From Oscillospiraceae bacterium (GTDB lineage Bacteria; Bacillota; Clostridia; Saccharofermentanales; Saccharofermentanaceae), in assembly GCA_902780785.1 (NCBI GenBank), contig CACZGS010000006.1, positions 1 to 64,000 on the forward strand: a stretch of 64,000 nucleotides of DNA, given 5' to 3'. Of the stretch, positions 34,884-44,564 are shown in pieces. The position numbers and the translations under genes were made by a program. Within the stretch, counting starts at the first letter, position 1. Every line of letters begins with the position of its first letter. The notes under the pieces were generated by a model that was not told where the DNA came from, ran no database searches, and saw nothing but the letters and a program-made list of their open reading frames with translations.

Positions 34884-37259
34884 ATGGGAAAAACCAGGTT
34901 TTTTGCCATTGTTTTGGCTATCGTTATGTTGACACCGGTGCTTACGTCTTGCCGTGCCGGTAAGAATAAGAACAATGTCGTTAAGGCGGATGATCCGTGG
35001 TACGAATCCACCAAGTTTGAACTTAAAATGGACTTACAGAAGAATGATCTTCTGGCATCGTCAGTGGTTTATACATGCAACGACAAACTCTTTTCTGCAT
35101 ACGTCATGACGCCGGACCGTTTTGCCACAACAAGATCACTGCTCGATACTTATGATTATGAAGGCAATCTGCTGAGCCGTAAGAAGATCACTTGCCCGGA
35201 CGGCTTCCGTGCGCAGGATATCTATTGCATCAACTCAGATCAGGAAGGGAAAACATTAAGAGCTGCGGCTTACATTAATTCCGCGGAGAAGCGCGGTTTT
35301 GCGTTTTTGGACATCGACCCGGAGACCGGTAATGTCACAAATATAAAAATGATAGAAAGAAAGAGCAAATTCCCGGGTGCCTCGATCTTCTATATCGATT
35401 ATGTCGGTGAATATGCTTTCGTTACGTTTGATGTCTCAGATTCACCGGCGAGCCCTGTGTATTGTCTGGCTCTTTACAAGGATAACGAGTTGTGTGGTGA
35501 GATCGATATGACAGCGGATAAGGTCATTCATATCGCCGGGTATTCAGTCGATGAATCCACAGATTCCGTGTATGTGGCAGCCGTAGAACCTGAAGGTCTG
35601 TTCTCTCTGGAATATGACTTAAATACAGGAAACCTTAAGAGCAGGACTAATCTTCTGGAGTCTGACGGAAAGACCGTTAACCTGGCGGAATATACGTTAA
35701 CGGATAACGGCGATTACTGTAAGCTCGATTCACGGGGCAATATCGTGAAAGCCGATATTAAGAGCATGACTTCACAGACTGCGATCGATGTAAACTGGTA
35801 TGATCCGTATTTTTATCCGTCAAATACAGAATTCAGTTATTCGGTTACCCCTCAGTTATTAAGCTGTACTGAAGACAGAGCCGTTATTCTGGATACAAAG
35901 ACTGTGATGTTTGCAAATATCGACCCTGATAATACTATGTACATTACGGTTCTTAAGAAGGCTGACAAAAATCCGCATGCCGGCAAAGAGATCATAGAGA
36001 TCGCTCTTCCTCTTTATGAGTCCGGCATGTCTGATTACCTGGCAAGAGCCATATATGAATTCAACAGAACAGACACTGAATATCTCATAAGAGTGTGGGA
36101 TAAATATAAGACGGGAAAAACGTTAGGGAGAATGATCCCTGACCGCGATGAAAACGATACGGAACTATATGAAATGATCCAGGATCTTAAGGGTGATGAT
36201 GCTCCGGATATTGCTGTCGGCATTCAGAAGAAATATGCAATGAATGACGAAGTCTTTATGGACTTGACAGGTTTCTTAGATCCTGAGGTTGTTGATAAAC
36301 AGTACAGTAATATTTTTGAGGCCGGAAGGATCAACGGCAAACTGTATTTCCTGCCTGTAACTTTACAGATCGAAGGGCTCGTTACAAAAGCTGATCTGCT
36401 TGAAGAAGGTGCGGTGGGAATTACATTCGAAGATTACGGAAAGATGGTGAAGGACAAGCTTTACGGTTTCTCTCCGTATGATTATCCGGACTCGGAATAC
36501 TTTAACAAGCGCGCATTTATCCTGTCATGCATAGACACAAAGAGCGCTATTGAGGGAGATAAGATCGATTTCGGTACCGGCCAGTTCCGTTCAGCCGTTG
36601 AATATGCAAAAGACAACTTCACATATGATGATGTATCAAGCACACCTGAAGATTATTTACACGACTGGGTCAAAAGACCAAGAGAAAGATGCTATTACGC
36701 AAAGCTCGACAGCTACTATGGTTTTGTGAAAGCGTGCTACAACAGTAATGGTAAATATGTCATTATCGGTACGCCTTCAGTAGATGCGTCAGGCCCGAGG
36801 TTCAAAGCTCTTGAGACAGTATCAGTATCGGCAACGACTGATGTAAAGGACGGCTGTAAGAAGTTCCTGAATTACCTGTTCTCAGGCAAAGCTTATGATT
36901 CGGCTGATTGTGGTTTCCTGAATATCGTAACCAACAAGGAGATCATGAACAGGAATATCGAATCAATTACCAAGCTTAATAATGATTTCTTTGAGAGGTA
37001 CGAGACTGCGAAAAAGAACGGCGTGATAATTGTGCCGGGTTATGTGGAAAAGGCAGAAGGCGATAAGCTCGCCACAGACGAGATGCGTGAGAGTTTCCTT
37101 AACAGCATGTCGACGATCTCCACATACTATTACGAGGATCACGAGATAGTTAAATTCGTTATGGAAGAGCTTGCACCGTACTATGCAGGTGACCGTTCCT
37201 TTGATGATGCGGTCAGGATCCTGAATGACAGAACAGCCAAATACGTAAAAGAGATGTAA
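34884..37259 (+). CDS. Large lipoprotein 1: propeller-like domain plus solute-binding-like domain
   Basis: 791 residues with a lipoprotein signal peptide (lipobox LTSC, Cys23). Mature residues about 24-370 are beta-rich and may form a propeller (LDTYDYEGNLLSRKK, LDIDPETGNV). Residues about 375-790 resemble family 1 extracellular solute-binding proteins: KEIIEIALPLYES, then YEFNRTDTEYLIRVWDKY, DDAPDIAVG and a Tyr- and Trp-rich closing region. It begins the mature chain with DDPWYES, shared with its two downstream paralogues. The start at 34884 has AGGGGGG upstream; an earlier in-frame ATG lacks one. No permease or ATPase gene is adjacent, so transport is not demonstrated. Surface sensing is equally possible. 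Confidence 0.82.
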   Translation: MGKTRFFAIVLAIVMLTPVLTSCRAGKNKNNVVKADDPWYESTKFELKMDLQKNDLLASSVVYTCNDKLFSAYVMTPDRFATTRSLLDTYDYEGNLLSRKKITCPDGFRAQDIYCINSDQEGKTLRAAAYINSAEKRGFAFLDIDPETGNVTNIKMIERKSKFPGASIFYIDYVGEYAFVTFDVSDSPASPVYCLALYKDNELCGEIDMTADKVIHIAGYSVDESTDSVYVAAVEPEGLFSLEYDLNTGNLKSRTNLLESDGKTVNLAEYTLTDNGDYCKLDSRGNIVKADIKSMTSQTAIDVNWYDPYFYPSNTEFSYSVTPQLLSCTEDRAVILDTKTVMFANIDPDNTMYITVLKKADKNPHAGKEIIEIALPLYESGMSDYLARAIYEFNRTDTEYLIRVWDKYKTGKTLGRMIPDRDENDTELYEMIQDLKGDDAPDIAVGIQKKYAMNDEVFMDLTGFLDPEVVDKQYSNIFEAGRINGKLYFLPVTLQIEGLVTKADLLEEGAVGITFEDYGKMVKDKLYGFSPYDYPDSEYFNKRAFILSCIDTKSAIEGDKIDFGTGQFRSAVEYAKDNFTYDDVSSTPEDYLHDWVKRPRERCYYAKLDSYYGFVKACYNSNGKYVIIGTPSVDASGPRFKALETVSVSATTDVKDGCKKFLNYLFSGKAYDSADCGFLNIVTNKEIMNRNIESITKLNNDFFERYETAKKNGVIIVPGYVEKAEGDKLATDEMRESFLNSMSTISTYYYEDHEIVKFVMEELAPYYAGDRSFDDAVRILNDRTAKYVKEM

Positions 37260-37333
37260 CCGCAACGGGAACAAGTTTATATAAAGTTGCTATCGATCTG
37301 ATTGGGGAAATAAGAATTCTTAAGGGGGTAATT

Positions 37334-39712
37334 ATGAGAAGTGTTAAACCTGCAGCTTTTATTCTGGCTATCGTAATCCTGATGCCAATGCTTATGTCAT
37401 GCCGGTCAGGAAACAAGAGCAGTAGTGTAGTCAAAGCAGACGATCCGTGGTATGAGACTACAAAGTTCGAAATGAAAAAAGACATTCGTCAGTATGAGAA
37501 AGTAAAAGAAGCCGAGATCTGTACGAGTGATGACAAGGTGTTCAGTATATATCCGTTATCCCGTGACATGTGGGGCTCGGCCAGAACTGTTCTTGATACT
37601 TATGATTTTGAAGGCAATCTTATTAGCAGGAAGGAAATTAAATGTCCTGATGAGTTCTTCATCCCGCTTGTCTATTCGATCAGTTCTGACCCGGAAGGAA
37701 AGACATTAAAAGCAGCTCTTTTCCTTAATTACTACGGAGAGAGATTTTACGCGGCATTTGCGGATATAGATGCAGAGACCGGAGAAATATCGAATATAAA
37801 GGACATGCTGAATAAAGGTAATGTCTACATGAACGAAGTGTGGGACGTAACGGTAATAGGAGATTATTCTCTTATTACGACCAATGATGCCATAGAACCG
37901 ACGGAATCAGCTACTTCTATGCTGTTGTTCAAGAATTCAGAGTTAATAGGAAAACTTGACACATCTTCGATAAATCCCAATGCGACGTCAAGCGGTTTTT
38001 CCCTGGATTTGTCAAGGGATTCTTTATTTATCTTATTCATGGAAATGGGTGCAGCCAATACAGCTGAATTCGACTTGAATACCGGCGGATTAAAGAGTTT
38101 AAAAAGCATTGTGGATTCAGATGAGAAAACCGTAAGCTCATTGGAATATACTCCAACAGATAACGGAAAAATGTGCAAGATCGATGATCTGGGCAATATT
38201 ACTGAGTTTGATACAAGTTCCATGACTTCAAAAACCGTTGTGGATTGTAAATGGCATACGCCCTTGTTCCATCCGTTTATCAGCAGATATAGATACGTTT
38301 CCTCAAAAATACTGAGTTGTACCGAAGAAAGAACGGTCATTCTTGATTTTGAGAACGTAACCTATGGACTTGATGATCCGGCATCTTATGATTACATTAC
38401 GGTTTTGAAAAAAGCTGACAAGAATCCCCATGCCGGCAAGAAGGTCATTGAAATAGCGATGTCTTCATATAACTATGAAGTGTCAGATTATCTTTTAAGA
38501 TCCATAACTGAATTCAACAGGACCAATAAAGAATATCTGTTAAGAGTATGGGATAAGAATATCTCAGATTATTCCCTGGTGGATGCTTTCTCAAAGGCAT
38601 CAGATGGAGATATATCAGCATATGAGATGATACAGGCGCTTAAAGGTGATGAAGCTCCTGACATCGTGGTCGGCGTGCAGAATACTTATGCGATGCGGGA
38701 TGAGATCTTTATGGACCTTACAGGGATCCTTGAACCTGAGGTAATGGAAAAACAATATGAGAACATAATCGATGCAGGAAAAGTAAACGGTAAGCTGTAT
38801 TTTCTGCCGGTATCTTTGAAGATAGAGGGTCTTGTTACAAACACAAAACTTTTAAAGGACGGAGCTGTCGGTCTTACATTTGATGAATTTGAAAAGATGA
38901 TCAAGGATGATCTGAAAGGTTATTCTCCTTATGATCTTCCGAACGAGTGGAACTTTAACAAAAGGACTTTTATCATGTCCTGTCTGGATACCAAGAGTGC
39001 TATCGAGGGTGATAAGATCGATTTCGGAACGGAACAGTTCCGTAAAGTCATAGATTATGCAAAAGAAAACATTCCTTATGAGGATGAGATGAGTGTTCCT
39101 CCTGAATATTATTGTGATTGGGTGCACAGACAAAAGAGTGAATGCTGTTATGGTGAGATGTCCTGTTATCTCGATTTTATGAAGCTGTGCAGATCACAAA
39201 AAGGGGAATATGTCATAATCGGAACACCGTCAGAAGACGCGTCCGGGCCGAGATTTAAAGCCACGGAAACAATATCTGTATCGGCATCGACCGATGTGAA
39301 AGACGGCTGCAAAGATTTTTTGAATTATCTGTTCTCCGGTTCCGCTTTTGATTCCGATGACTGCGAATTCATAAATATCGTGACTAATAAGGAGATAATG
39401 AACAGAAATATCGAAACACTTGAGAAACTGAACAATGAAGATTACAAGCGTTTCCGTGCTTCTGTGGAAAGCGGAGCGGTAATACCTGCTGCGGGTCTGG
39501 AAATGGCTTATGGTGCCAAATATTCAACGGATACAATGCGGAAAAGTTTTCTTACCAGCATGTCCACGATCTCCACGTATTATTATGAGGATCCTGAGAT
39601 AACAAGATTCATTTTTGAAGAGATCGCACCATACTATGCCGGCGACCGTTCCATGGATGATGTTATTAAGATCCTGAATGACAGAGCGACCAAATATATA
39701 AGGGAGATGTAG
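37334..39712 (+). CDS. Large lipoprotein 2, tandem paralogue
   Basis: 792 residues, lipobox LMSC with Cys23, mature start rich in charged residues followed by DDPWYET. Same two-part architecture as its neighbours, and collinear with them from end to end. Conserved words include KNPHAGKKVIEIAM, EFNRTNKEYLLRVWDK, GDEAPDIVVG, NGKLYFLPV, IEGLVTNTKLL, CLDTKSAIEGDKIDFGTEQF and FLNYLFSG. The N-terminal half is the more diverged part, which points to different ligands or partners. Own ribosome site (AAGGGGG). Confidence 0.82.
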   Translation: MRSVKPAAFILAIVILMPMLMSCRSGNKSSSVVKADDPWYETTKFEMKKDIRQYEKVKEAEICTSDDKVFSIYPLSRDMWGSARTVLDTYDFEGNLISRKEIKCPDEFFIPLVYSISSDPEGKTLKAALFLNYYGERFYAAFADIDAETGEISNIKDMLNKGNVYMNEVWDVTVIGDYSLITTNDAIEPTESATSMLLFKNSELIGKLDTSSINPNATSSGFSLDLSRDSLFILFMEMGAANTAEFDLNTGGLKSLKSIVDSDEKTVSSLEYTPTDNGKMCKIDDLGNITEFDTSSMTSKTVVDCKWHTPLFHPFISRYRYVSSKILSCTEERTVILDFENVTYGLDDPASYDYITVLKKADKNPHAGKKVIEIAMSSYNYEVSDYLLRSITEFNRTNKEYLLRVWDKNISDYSLVDAFSKASDGDISAYEMIQALKGDEAPDIVVGVQNTYAMRDEIFMDLTGILEPEVMEKQYENIIDAGKVNGKLYFLPVSLKIEGLVTNTKLLKDGAVGLTFDEFEKMIKDDLKGYSPYDLPNEWNFNKRTFIMSCLDTKSAIEGDKIDFGTEQFRKVIDYAKENIPYEDEMSVPPEYYCDWVHRQKSECCYGEMSCYLDFMKLCRSQKGEYVIIGTPSEDASGPRFKATETISVSASTDVKDGCKDFLNYLFSGSAFDSDDCEFINIVTNKEIMNRNIETLEKLNNEDYKRFRASVESGAVIPAAGLEMAYGAKYSTDTMRKSFLTSMSTISTYYYEDPEITRFIFEEIAPYYAGDRSMDDVIKILNDRATKYIREM

Positions 39713-39787
39713 TCTACCGTAAGGAACAGAAGTAAGCATTAGTGTTTTCGAAAATGTTTTGGGGATAAAAGAAAAGGGGGGGTATGT

Positions 39788-42187
39788 ATGGGAAAAGTGA
39801 AATTATTAGCTGCTGCACTTGCTGCCGTTATGCTGATGCCGTTGTTTACATCGTGTTCTGCATCCGGGAAAAAGGGCACCAAGGTAGTAAAAGAAGATGA
39901 TCCGTGGTACGAATCATTCAGTGTCAAGATCGATAAGGATATACGCGCCAATGAGGAAGAGAATATATCCAAAATCTGTACAAGCAAGGACAAGATCTTT
40001 TACTTGTACAGTTTGTTTCATAAAACTGCCTGCACAACCAGAACAGTTCTTGATACATATGATCTTGAAGGTAATCTCTTAAGCCGTAAGAAAATCACCT
40101 GCGAAGATAATGCCACCATCCATCATATTCGCTACCTTGATTCCGATCCTGACGGAAAGACTCTTAAGGCTGCTGTCGAGTATTGTCCTCCGGGAAAGAT
40201 CATTGATGATATGTTTGTAGACATTGATGTTGAATCCGGAACAGTATCTAACGTTAAGAAGATCGTTACTAAAGAAGGTGAAATAGCATTAGATGCGCAT
40301 TCCCCTTCGCCTGATGAGCTGTATAAAGTAGGCGATTATCTGGTAGTGTCTTTTTCCAAGGTTGTTGACTATGTGTTTTCTACAGAACTCTTGTTGTATA
40401 AGCAAACTGATTATGTTGCCAGACTCGACACATCATCAATACAGCTCAATATTCTGCTCGATGGTTTTTCTATTGATGAAGCCAAGGGTTCTATATTTGT
40501 GTTTGGTTACGAGAAAGGCAACATCATCAGGATGGAATTCGATCTGAATAACGGCAAACTGAAGAATAAGGAGACTGTTCAGCCGTCAGGCGGGGATTCA
40601 GTTAACCTTTGGGAATTCCAGAGGACGAATACCGGCGATATGTTAAGGATCGATTCTCTCGGAAATATCCTTAAGGCTGATGTTAATACCATGACTACGG
40701 AGACGGTGATCGATTCTAACTGGTATACGCCTTATTATTTTATGCAGGATAATGAAGAACACATGCTTTCTACAGCTATCTTGACCTGCAGTAATACAGG
40801 GGCAGTTCTTCTCGATAATGAATATAAAACATATGGAAGTGAAGTGTTTTTTATTGATGAGTATTTCAGGATCTTAAAAAAGACTGATAAGAATCCCCAT
40901 GCCGGCAAAAAGGTAATAGAACTTGGTTTGCCTCCTGACTCCGGTTTCTCGGAATACATGGCGAATACCATAAGTGAATTCAACAGAACAGACAATGAAT
41001 ATGTCATAAGGTTATGGGATAAGTATAAGAACGGCTATGCAACTACGGTGCTCACATATATGGGTATTGACGTAAAAGGCAATAATGATCAGGAAGTCTT
41101 TCAGATGATCCAGGATCTTAAATGCGATGATGCACCTGATCTTGTTCTTGATATCCAGAAGAATTATGCGATGAGAGACGATGTGTTCATGGACATATCG
41201 GATTTCCTTGATCCGGAGGTTATGGATAAGCAGTACAAGAACATTATTGAGGCAGGTAAGTTAGACGGTAAGCTTTACTTCCTCCCGGTAACGATCGAGA
41301 TAGAAGGTCTTGTCACAGATACGGAGCTTTTAAATGAAGGAGCCGTAGGGATCACTTTCGAAGATTTCAATAAGCTGATAAAGGATAAAATGAGCGGTTT
41401 CTCACCCTATGATTATCCTGAATCCACGGCCTATAACAAACGCTCCTTTATCCTGTCCTGCATTGATACAAAGAGTGCCATTGAAGGTCAAAGAATCGAA
41501 TTCGGTACAGATCAGTTCCGTGCTGCTGCTGAATATGCGAAAAACAACATCCAATACAACAATAAAGATGAGATTCCCGCAGATTACGTTCACAACTGGA
41601 AAAGATACAGAGGTAAATGTTATTACGCAAAGATGGATGACTATCTTAAGTATGTTCATTCATGCTACAAAGCCAAAGGAAACTATAAGATAATCGGAAC
41701 GCCTTCCGTGGATGCAAAAGGGCCGAGATTTAGTGCTCTTGAGACGATATCAGTATCGGCAACTACAGACATGAAGGACGGCTGCAGAAAGTTTATAAAT
41801 TATCTCTTCTCAGGCAAGTCTTATGATTCAACTGAATGTGAATTCAGGCATATAGTTACCAATAAGGAGATCATGGAGAAGAATATTCAGATACTCACAA
41901 AGTGCAACAACGATTCATACGCAGTATATGAGAACCGCATAAAGACCGGTGTCTTAATTCCTGCTCCGGGTCTGGATATGGCTACCGGCGATAAATACGC
42001 GACCGATGAGATGGCTCAAAGCTTCCTTGAAAGCCTGGCATCGATCTCCACCTACTATTACGAGGATTACACGATCGTACAATTTATTGATGAGGAGCTG
42101 GCACCTTATTATGCCGGCGACCGTTCCATTGACGATGCGGTCAGGTACATCAATGACAGAGTGACCAAGTATGTAAGGGAGATGTGA
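39788..42187 (+). CDS. Large lipoprotein 3, tandem paralogue
   Basis: 799 residues, lipobox FTSC with Cys23 and DDPWYES near the mature N-terminus. The C-terminal solute-binding-like half keeps the family words (EFNRTDNEYVIRLWDKY, CDDAPDLVLD, KLYFLPVTIEIEGLV, CIDTKSAIEG, INYLFSGK, YYAGDRSIDDAV). The ribosome site is a run of seven G close to the ATG. Together with the preceding two genes it forms a tandem triplication with gaps of about 75 bases; no transporter subunits are included. A hairpin follows. Confidence 0.82.
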   Translation: MGKVKLLAAALAAVMLMPLFTSCSASGKKGTKVVKEDDPWYESFSVKIDKDIRANEEENISKICTSKDKIFYLYSLFHKTACTTRTVLDTYDLEGNLLSRKKITCEDNATIHHIRYLDSDPDGKTLKAAVEYCPPGKIIDDMFVDIDVESGTVSNVKKIVTKEGEIALDAHSPSPDELYKVGDYLVVSFSKVVDYVFSTELLLYKQTDYVARLDTSSIQLNILLDGFSIDEAKGSIFVFGYEKGNIIRMEFDLNNGKLKNKETVQPSGGDSVNLWEFQRTNTGDMLRIDSLGNILKADVNTMTTETVIDSNWYTPYYFMQDNEEHMLSTAILTCSNTGAVLLDNEYKTYGSEVFFIDEYFRILKKTDKNPHAGKKVIELGLPPDSGFSEYMANTISEFNRTDNEYVIRLWDKYKNGYATTVLTYMGIDVKGNNDQEVFQMIQDLKCDDAPDLVLDIQKNYAMRDDVFMDISDFLDPEVMDKQYKNIIEAGKLDGKLYFLPVTIEIEGLVTDTELLNEGAVGITFEDFNKLIKDKMSGFSPYDYPESTAYNKRSFILSCIDTKSAIEGQRIEFGTDQFRAAAEYAKNNIQYNNKDEIPADYVHNWKRYRGKCYYAKMDDYLKYVHSCYKAKGNYKIIGTPSVDAKGPRFSALETISVSATTDMKDGCRKFINYLFSGKSYDSTECEFRHIVTNKEIMEKNIQILTKCNNDSYAVYENRIKTGVLIPAPGLDMATGDKYATDEMAQSFLESLASISTYYYEDYTIVQFIDEELAPYYAGDRSIDDAVRYINDRVTKYVREM

Positions 42188-42207
42188 TCCTAAGTCGAAA
42201 ACAAAAA

Positions 42208-42230
42208 GAGGCCGGAACCATTCCGGCCTC
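42208..42230. terminator. Hairpin after the lipoprotein cluster
   Basis: GAGGCCGGAA pairs perfectly with TTCCGGCCTC over a CCA loop. The T-run is on the minus-strand side (the plus strand has AAAACAAAAA before it), so it would terminate leftward transcription best and rightward transcription less well. Confidence 0.65.
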
Positions 42231-42260
42231 ATAGTATTTCAGTCTCAGTAAATCAAATGC

Positions 42261-42446
42261 ATGTTGCACAAAGTACAAGGGTTATTATTCATTAACAGCT
42301 TAATATGCCAAGCTTCAACCATTTGTATTGGGTTAAATTTTTCAGCTGAAGGTGTATATTTACAGTGGTATGTTGATGATAATAAAAATGTAAAGTTCAA
42401 ATTTGTAGGATTATATCCCAATATGTCTATTCCATTGGTATATTAG
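42261..42446 (+). other. Possible small or remnant ORF upstream of the membrane protein
   Basis: An AT-rich 61-codon ORF without a ribosome site, ending one base before the next ATG. Its second half (LQWYVDDNKNVKFKFVG) looks protein-like. It may be the end of a degraded gene or serve to couple translation of the next gene, which also lacks a ribosome site. Weak support. Confidence 0.3.
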
Positions 42447-42447
42447 T

Positions 42448-43167
42448 ATGAAAAACAACAGACAAAACATTAAAAATATAATTACAACTCTTATATTTTC
42501 TGTTATTTGGTTTACGGCAGTTTTTGTCATATTTGGCGTGCCTGCTTTTAACTCAGATTATCAACATCCAAATGTTCAAGTACAACTTTCTAAACATTTG
42601 ATTGGTTTAAAAGGTATTAGTGAAACAGATAATAATTTGTCCTGGTCTGTAATTGAAGATGTCCGCGTTATCGGAAGATATGATGGTTATATTGAGTTTT
42701 CAAGTGATCATCAAGCTTATGTAGATTTTGATAAGACTGTTCTAAGAGATTCCTTGCGTGATGATCACAATATTCTTTCCGCAGAAGAAATAGATGCTTT
42801 ATTTGTTAGCATCTGCTCGGGTAGTTTACCGGAATTGGAAATTGAAAATCTACCTCAACTTACTTATGGACTATTACCTTCCACTTTTACTGTAGATGTA
42901 AAAGGCAGATATGAAGGAGTCATCGCACTAACCACTAACCGATTAATACCGGAAACGGAAACAAATATTTCTCAAGTTTTGAAAAGCTCTCCGACTATCC
43001 CTTGGGCTTCTATATCTGGAATAATTATAAGTTCTGTCTTATTTACCGTTGTAGTATGGATAACTATACGCAAATTTTCAAAATACAAATTGTGCATACC
43101 TGCTATCGGAGTAATTATGGTTCTGTTGATTGCTTTGGCCTGTTTCTATGCTTGCAGAATGAAGTGA
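42448..43167 (+). CDS. Unknown membrane protein, AT-rich
   Basis: 239 residues, not recognised. One membrane segment at about 13-33, then an extracytoplasmic domain of about 145 residues with the words GLKGISETDNNLSW and VKGRYEGVIALTT, then two membrane segments at the C-terminus (about 188-238). Codon use is clearly more AT-rich than in the neighbours (many TTA, ATT and AAA codons), which suggests recent acquisition. No ribosome site. The following 200 bases up to the mraY stop hold nothing recognisable. Confidence 0.6.
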   Translation: MKNNRQNIKNIITTLIFSVIWFTAVFVIFGVPAFNSDYQHPNVQVQLSKHLIGLKGISETDNNLSWSVIEDVRVIGRYDGYIEFSSDHQAYVDFDKTVLRDSLRDDHNILSAEEIDALFVSICSGSLPELEIENLPQLTYGLLPSTFTVDVKGRYEGVIALTTNRLIPETETNISQVLKSSPTIPWASISGIIISSVLFTVVVWITIRKFSKYKLCIPAIGVIMVLLIALACFYACRMK

Positions 43168-43367
43168 TGGCAATTATCGGCTAATTCAAATCAATAATGT
43201 TAAAAATCTCATTGTTTTTTTGGAACATGTCCATCGAACAATTATAAGTTTTAATTGCTGAGCATAATCAATCACGGGAATTATTCCGCGCCAGAGTAAG
43301 GAATATACAGATAATAGGTCTGAGTTAATCTCTGCAAATTTGAATTCTATAAAAAACGGGTAAAAAA

Positions 43368-44402
43368 TTATCCTACGATGCCCAATACTCTCAGCAGCGT
43401 TGCTGCGAAAACATAGAGGAAGTCGATCATTCCTGCTGCGATAACGAGGACGAACCAGACACGCTTGACGCTGAATTTCCTGTTCTTTCTGAGTTCGTCG
43501 TGCAGAGGTGTAGTGATGTTCTTGAAGAGGATGATCTTCTTCTTTGTAAGTCTTCCTACCGTGATCTTAACGATGGAGATACCGCCGTCGCAAAGGAAGG
43601 GAAGTCCTACGATGAAGTAAAGGAACGGAACCCTGCAATAGATCAGGAAGAATGCGATGAAGAAGCCGAGGCCTCTTGAGCCTGCGTCGCCCATCAGCAT
43701 TTTCGAAGGGTTGAAGTTGTAAAGAAGATATGCAATGACCGAAGGGATAAAGACGACCAGAAGAATGATCGAGTTCCTGTCTGGCAGGGAAAGTGCCATG
43801 AATCCCATAAGGAATGTTGTAAATACCGCGAGGATCGAGAGGGTGCCGGAAAGTCCGTCGATGCCGTCTGTGGCGTTTGTGGCGTTGATGGATACGACGA
43901 AAAGGATCACAGCGAGAAGGTAGAAGACTACCGGATTAAGGTCGAAATATGTGCCTGTGATGGCGATATAGACTCTTGTGCCGAAGAAATGGACGCAGAT
44001 GAAGGCACCGATGAGGGATACGATGAAATCGAGGCCTCCCTTAAGATATTCGTTCCAGGCGTCAGGGGATCTGTCATCGAGCCAGCCCGTGACCATGGCT
44101 GCAAGAGTTGCGATAAGGCCCAGGCCTAGACCTGTAACTTCATTGCCGCTCTCGAAGAAGCCCTTGTCGGATGTTACGGGGTTATATATGAAGCAGAGGA
44201 GGGCGGATATGACAAGGAACACCAGCATAAAGTAAAAACCGACGCCGGTAGGCTTACCGATGTTTGCTGCTGCGCCCTGGGCGAACTTACGTCCGCGGTC
44301 GTGTCCCAATAAGAATCTCTCGCCGGGGAGAAATCTCAGAAGGACCATTGTAATGGCAAATGCGGCTGCAAGGCCTATCGCCATCTTGTATATAAAGTAC
44401 AT
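43368..44402 (-). CDS. mraY: MraY-like phospho-N-acetylmuramoyl-pentapeptide transferase family protein
   Basis: 344 residues with about ten membrane segments. Family motifs: WLDDRSP (Asp pair), NATNATDGIDGLSGTL, and NFNPSKMLMGDAGSRGLG with the catalytic Asp. The third His-rich motif is shortened to TPLHDELRK where MraY usually has several His. It transfers a sugar phosphate to undecaprenyl phosphate in the membrane, as in lipid I synthesis. The gene stands outside a dcw cluster, so a related polymer pathway is possible. I use the ATG at 44402 with AGAGG upstream; a longer reading to 44489 is possible. Confidence 0.8.
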   Translation of the reverse strand: MYFIYKMAIGLAAAFAITMVLLRFLPGERFLLGHDRGRKFAQGAAANIGKPTGVGFYFMLVFLVISALLCFIYNPVTSDKGFFESGNEVTGLGLGLIATLAAMVTGWLDDRSPDAWNEYLKGGLDFIVSLIGAFICVHFFGTRVYIAITGTYFDLNPVVFYLLAVILFVVSINATNATDGIDGLSGTLSILAVFTTFLMGFMALSLPDRNSIILLVVFIPSVIAYLLYNFNPSKMLMGDAGSRGLGFFIAFFLIYCRVPFLYFIVGLPFLCDGGISIVKITVGRLTKKKIILFKNITTPLHDELRKNRKFSVKRVWFVLVIAAGMIDFLYVFAATLLRVLGIVG

Positions 44403-44528
44403 TAAGAATGCCTCTCGCTCATTTAAGGTTTCTATAACAAAAGCATTATATCCTAACAAAACGCATAAAAAAATCATCAAATCGTGCAATAAATCGACCC
44501 GATAGCCTCGTCAGTCTTGGCCAAAATA

Positions 44529-44537
44529 TGTTAATAT
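44529..44537 (+). promoter_or_regulatory. Extended -10 promoter of argS
   Basis: TGtTAATAT about 28 bases before the ATG; no clear -35. AAGGAG precedes the start. Confidence 0.5.
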
Positions 44538-44564
44538 AACAACTTGTAATTAAGGAGTACTGAT

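Noticed and set aside
34884..42187. ABC sugar importer operon
   Set aside because: The C-terminal halves look like binding proteins, but there are three of them and no permease or ATPase gene.
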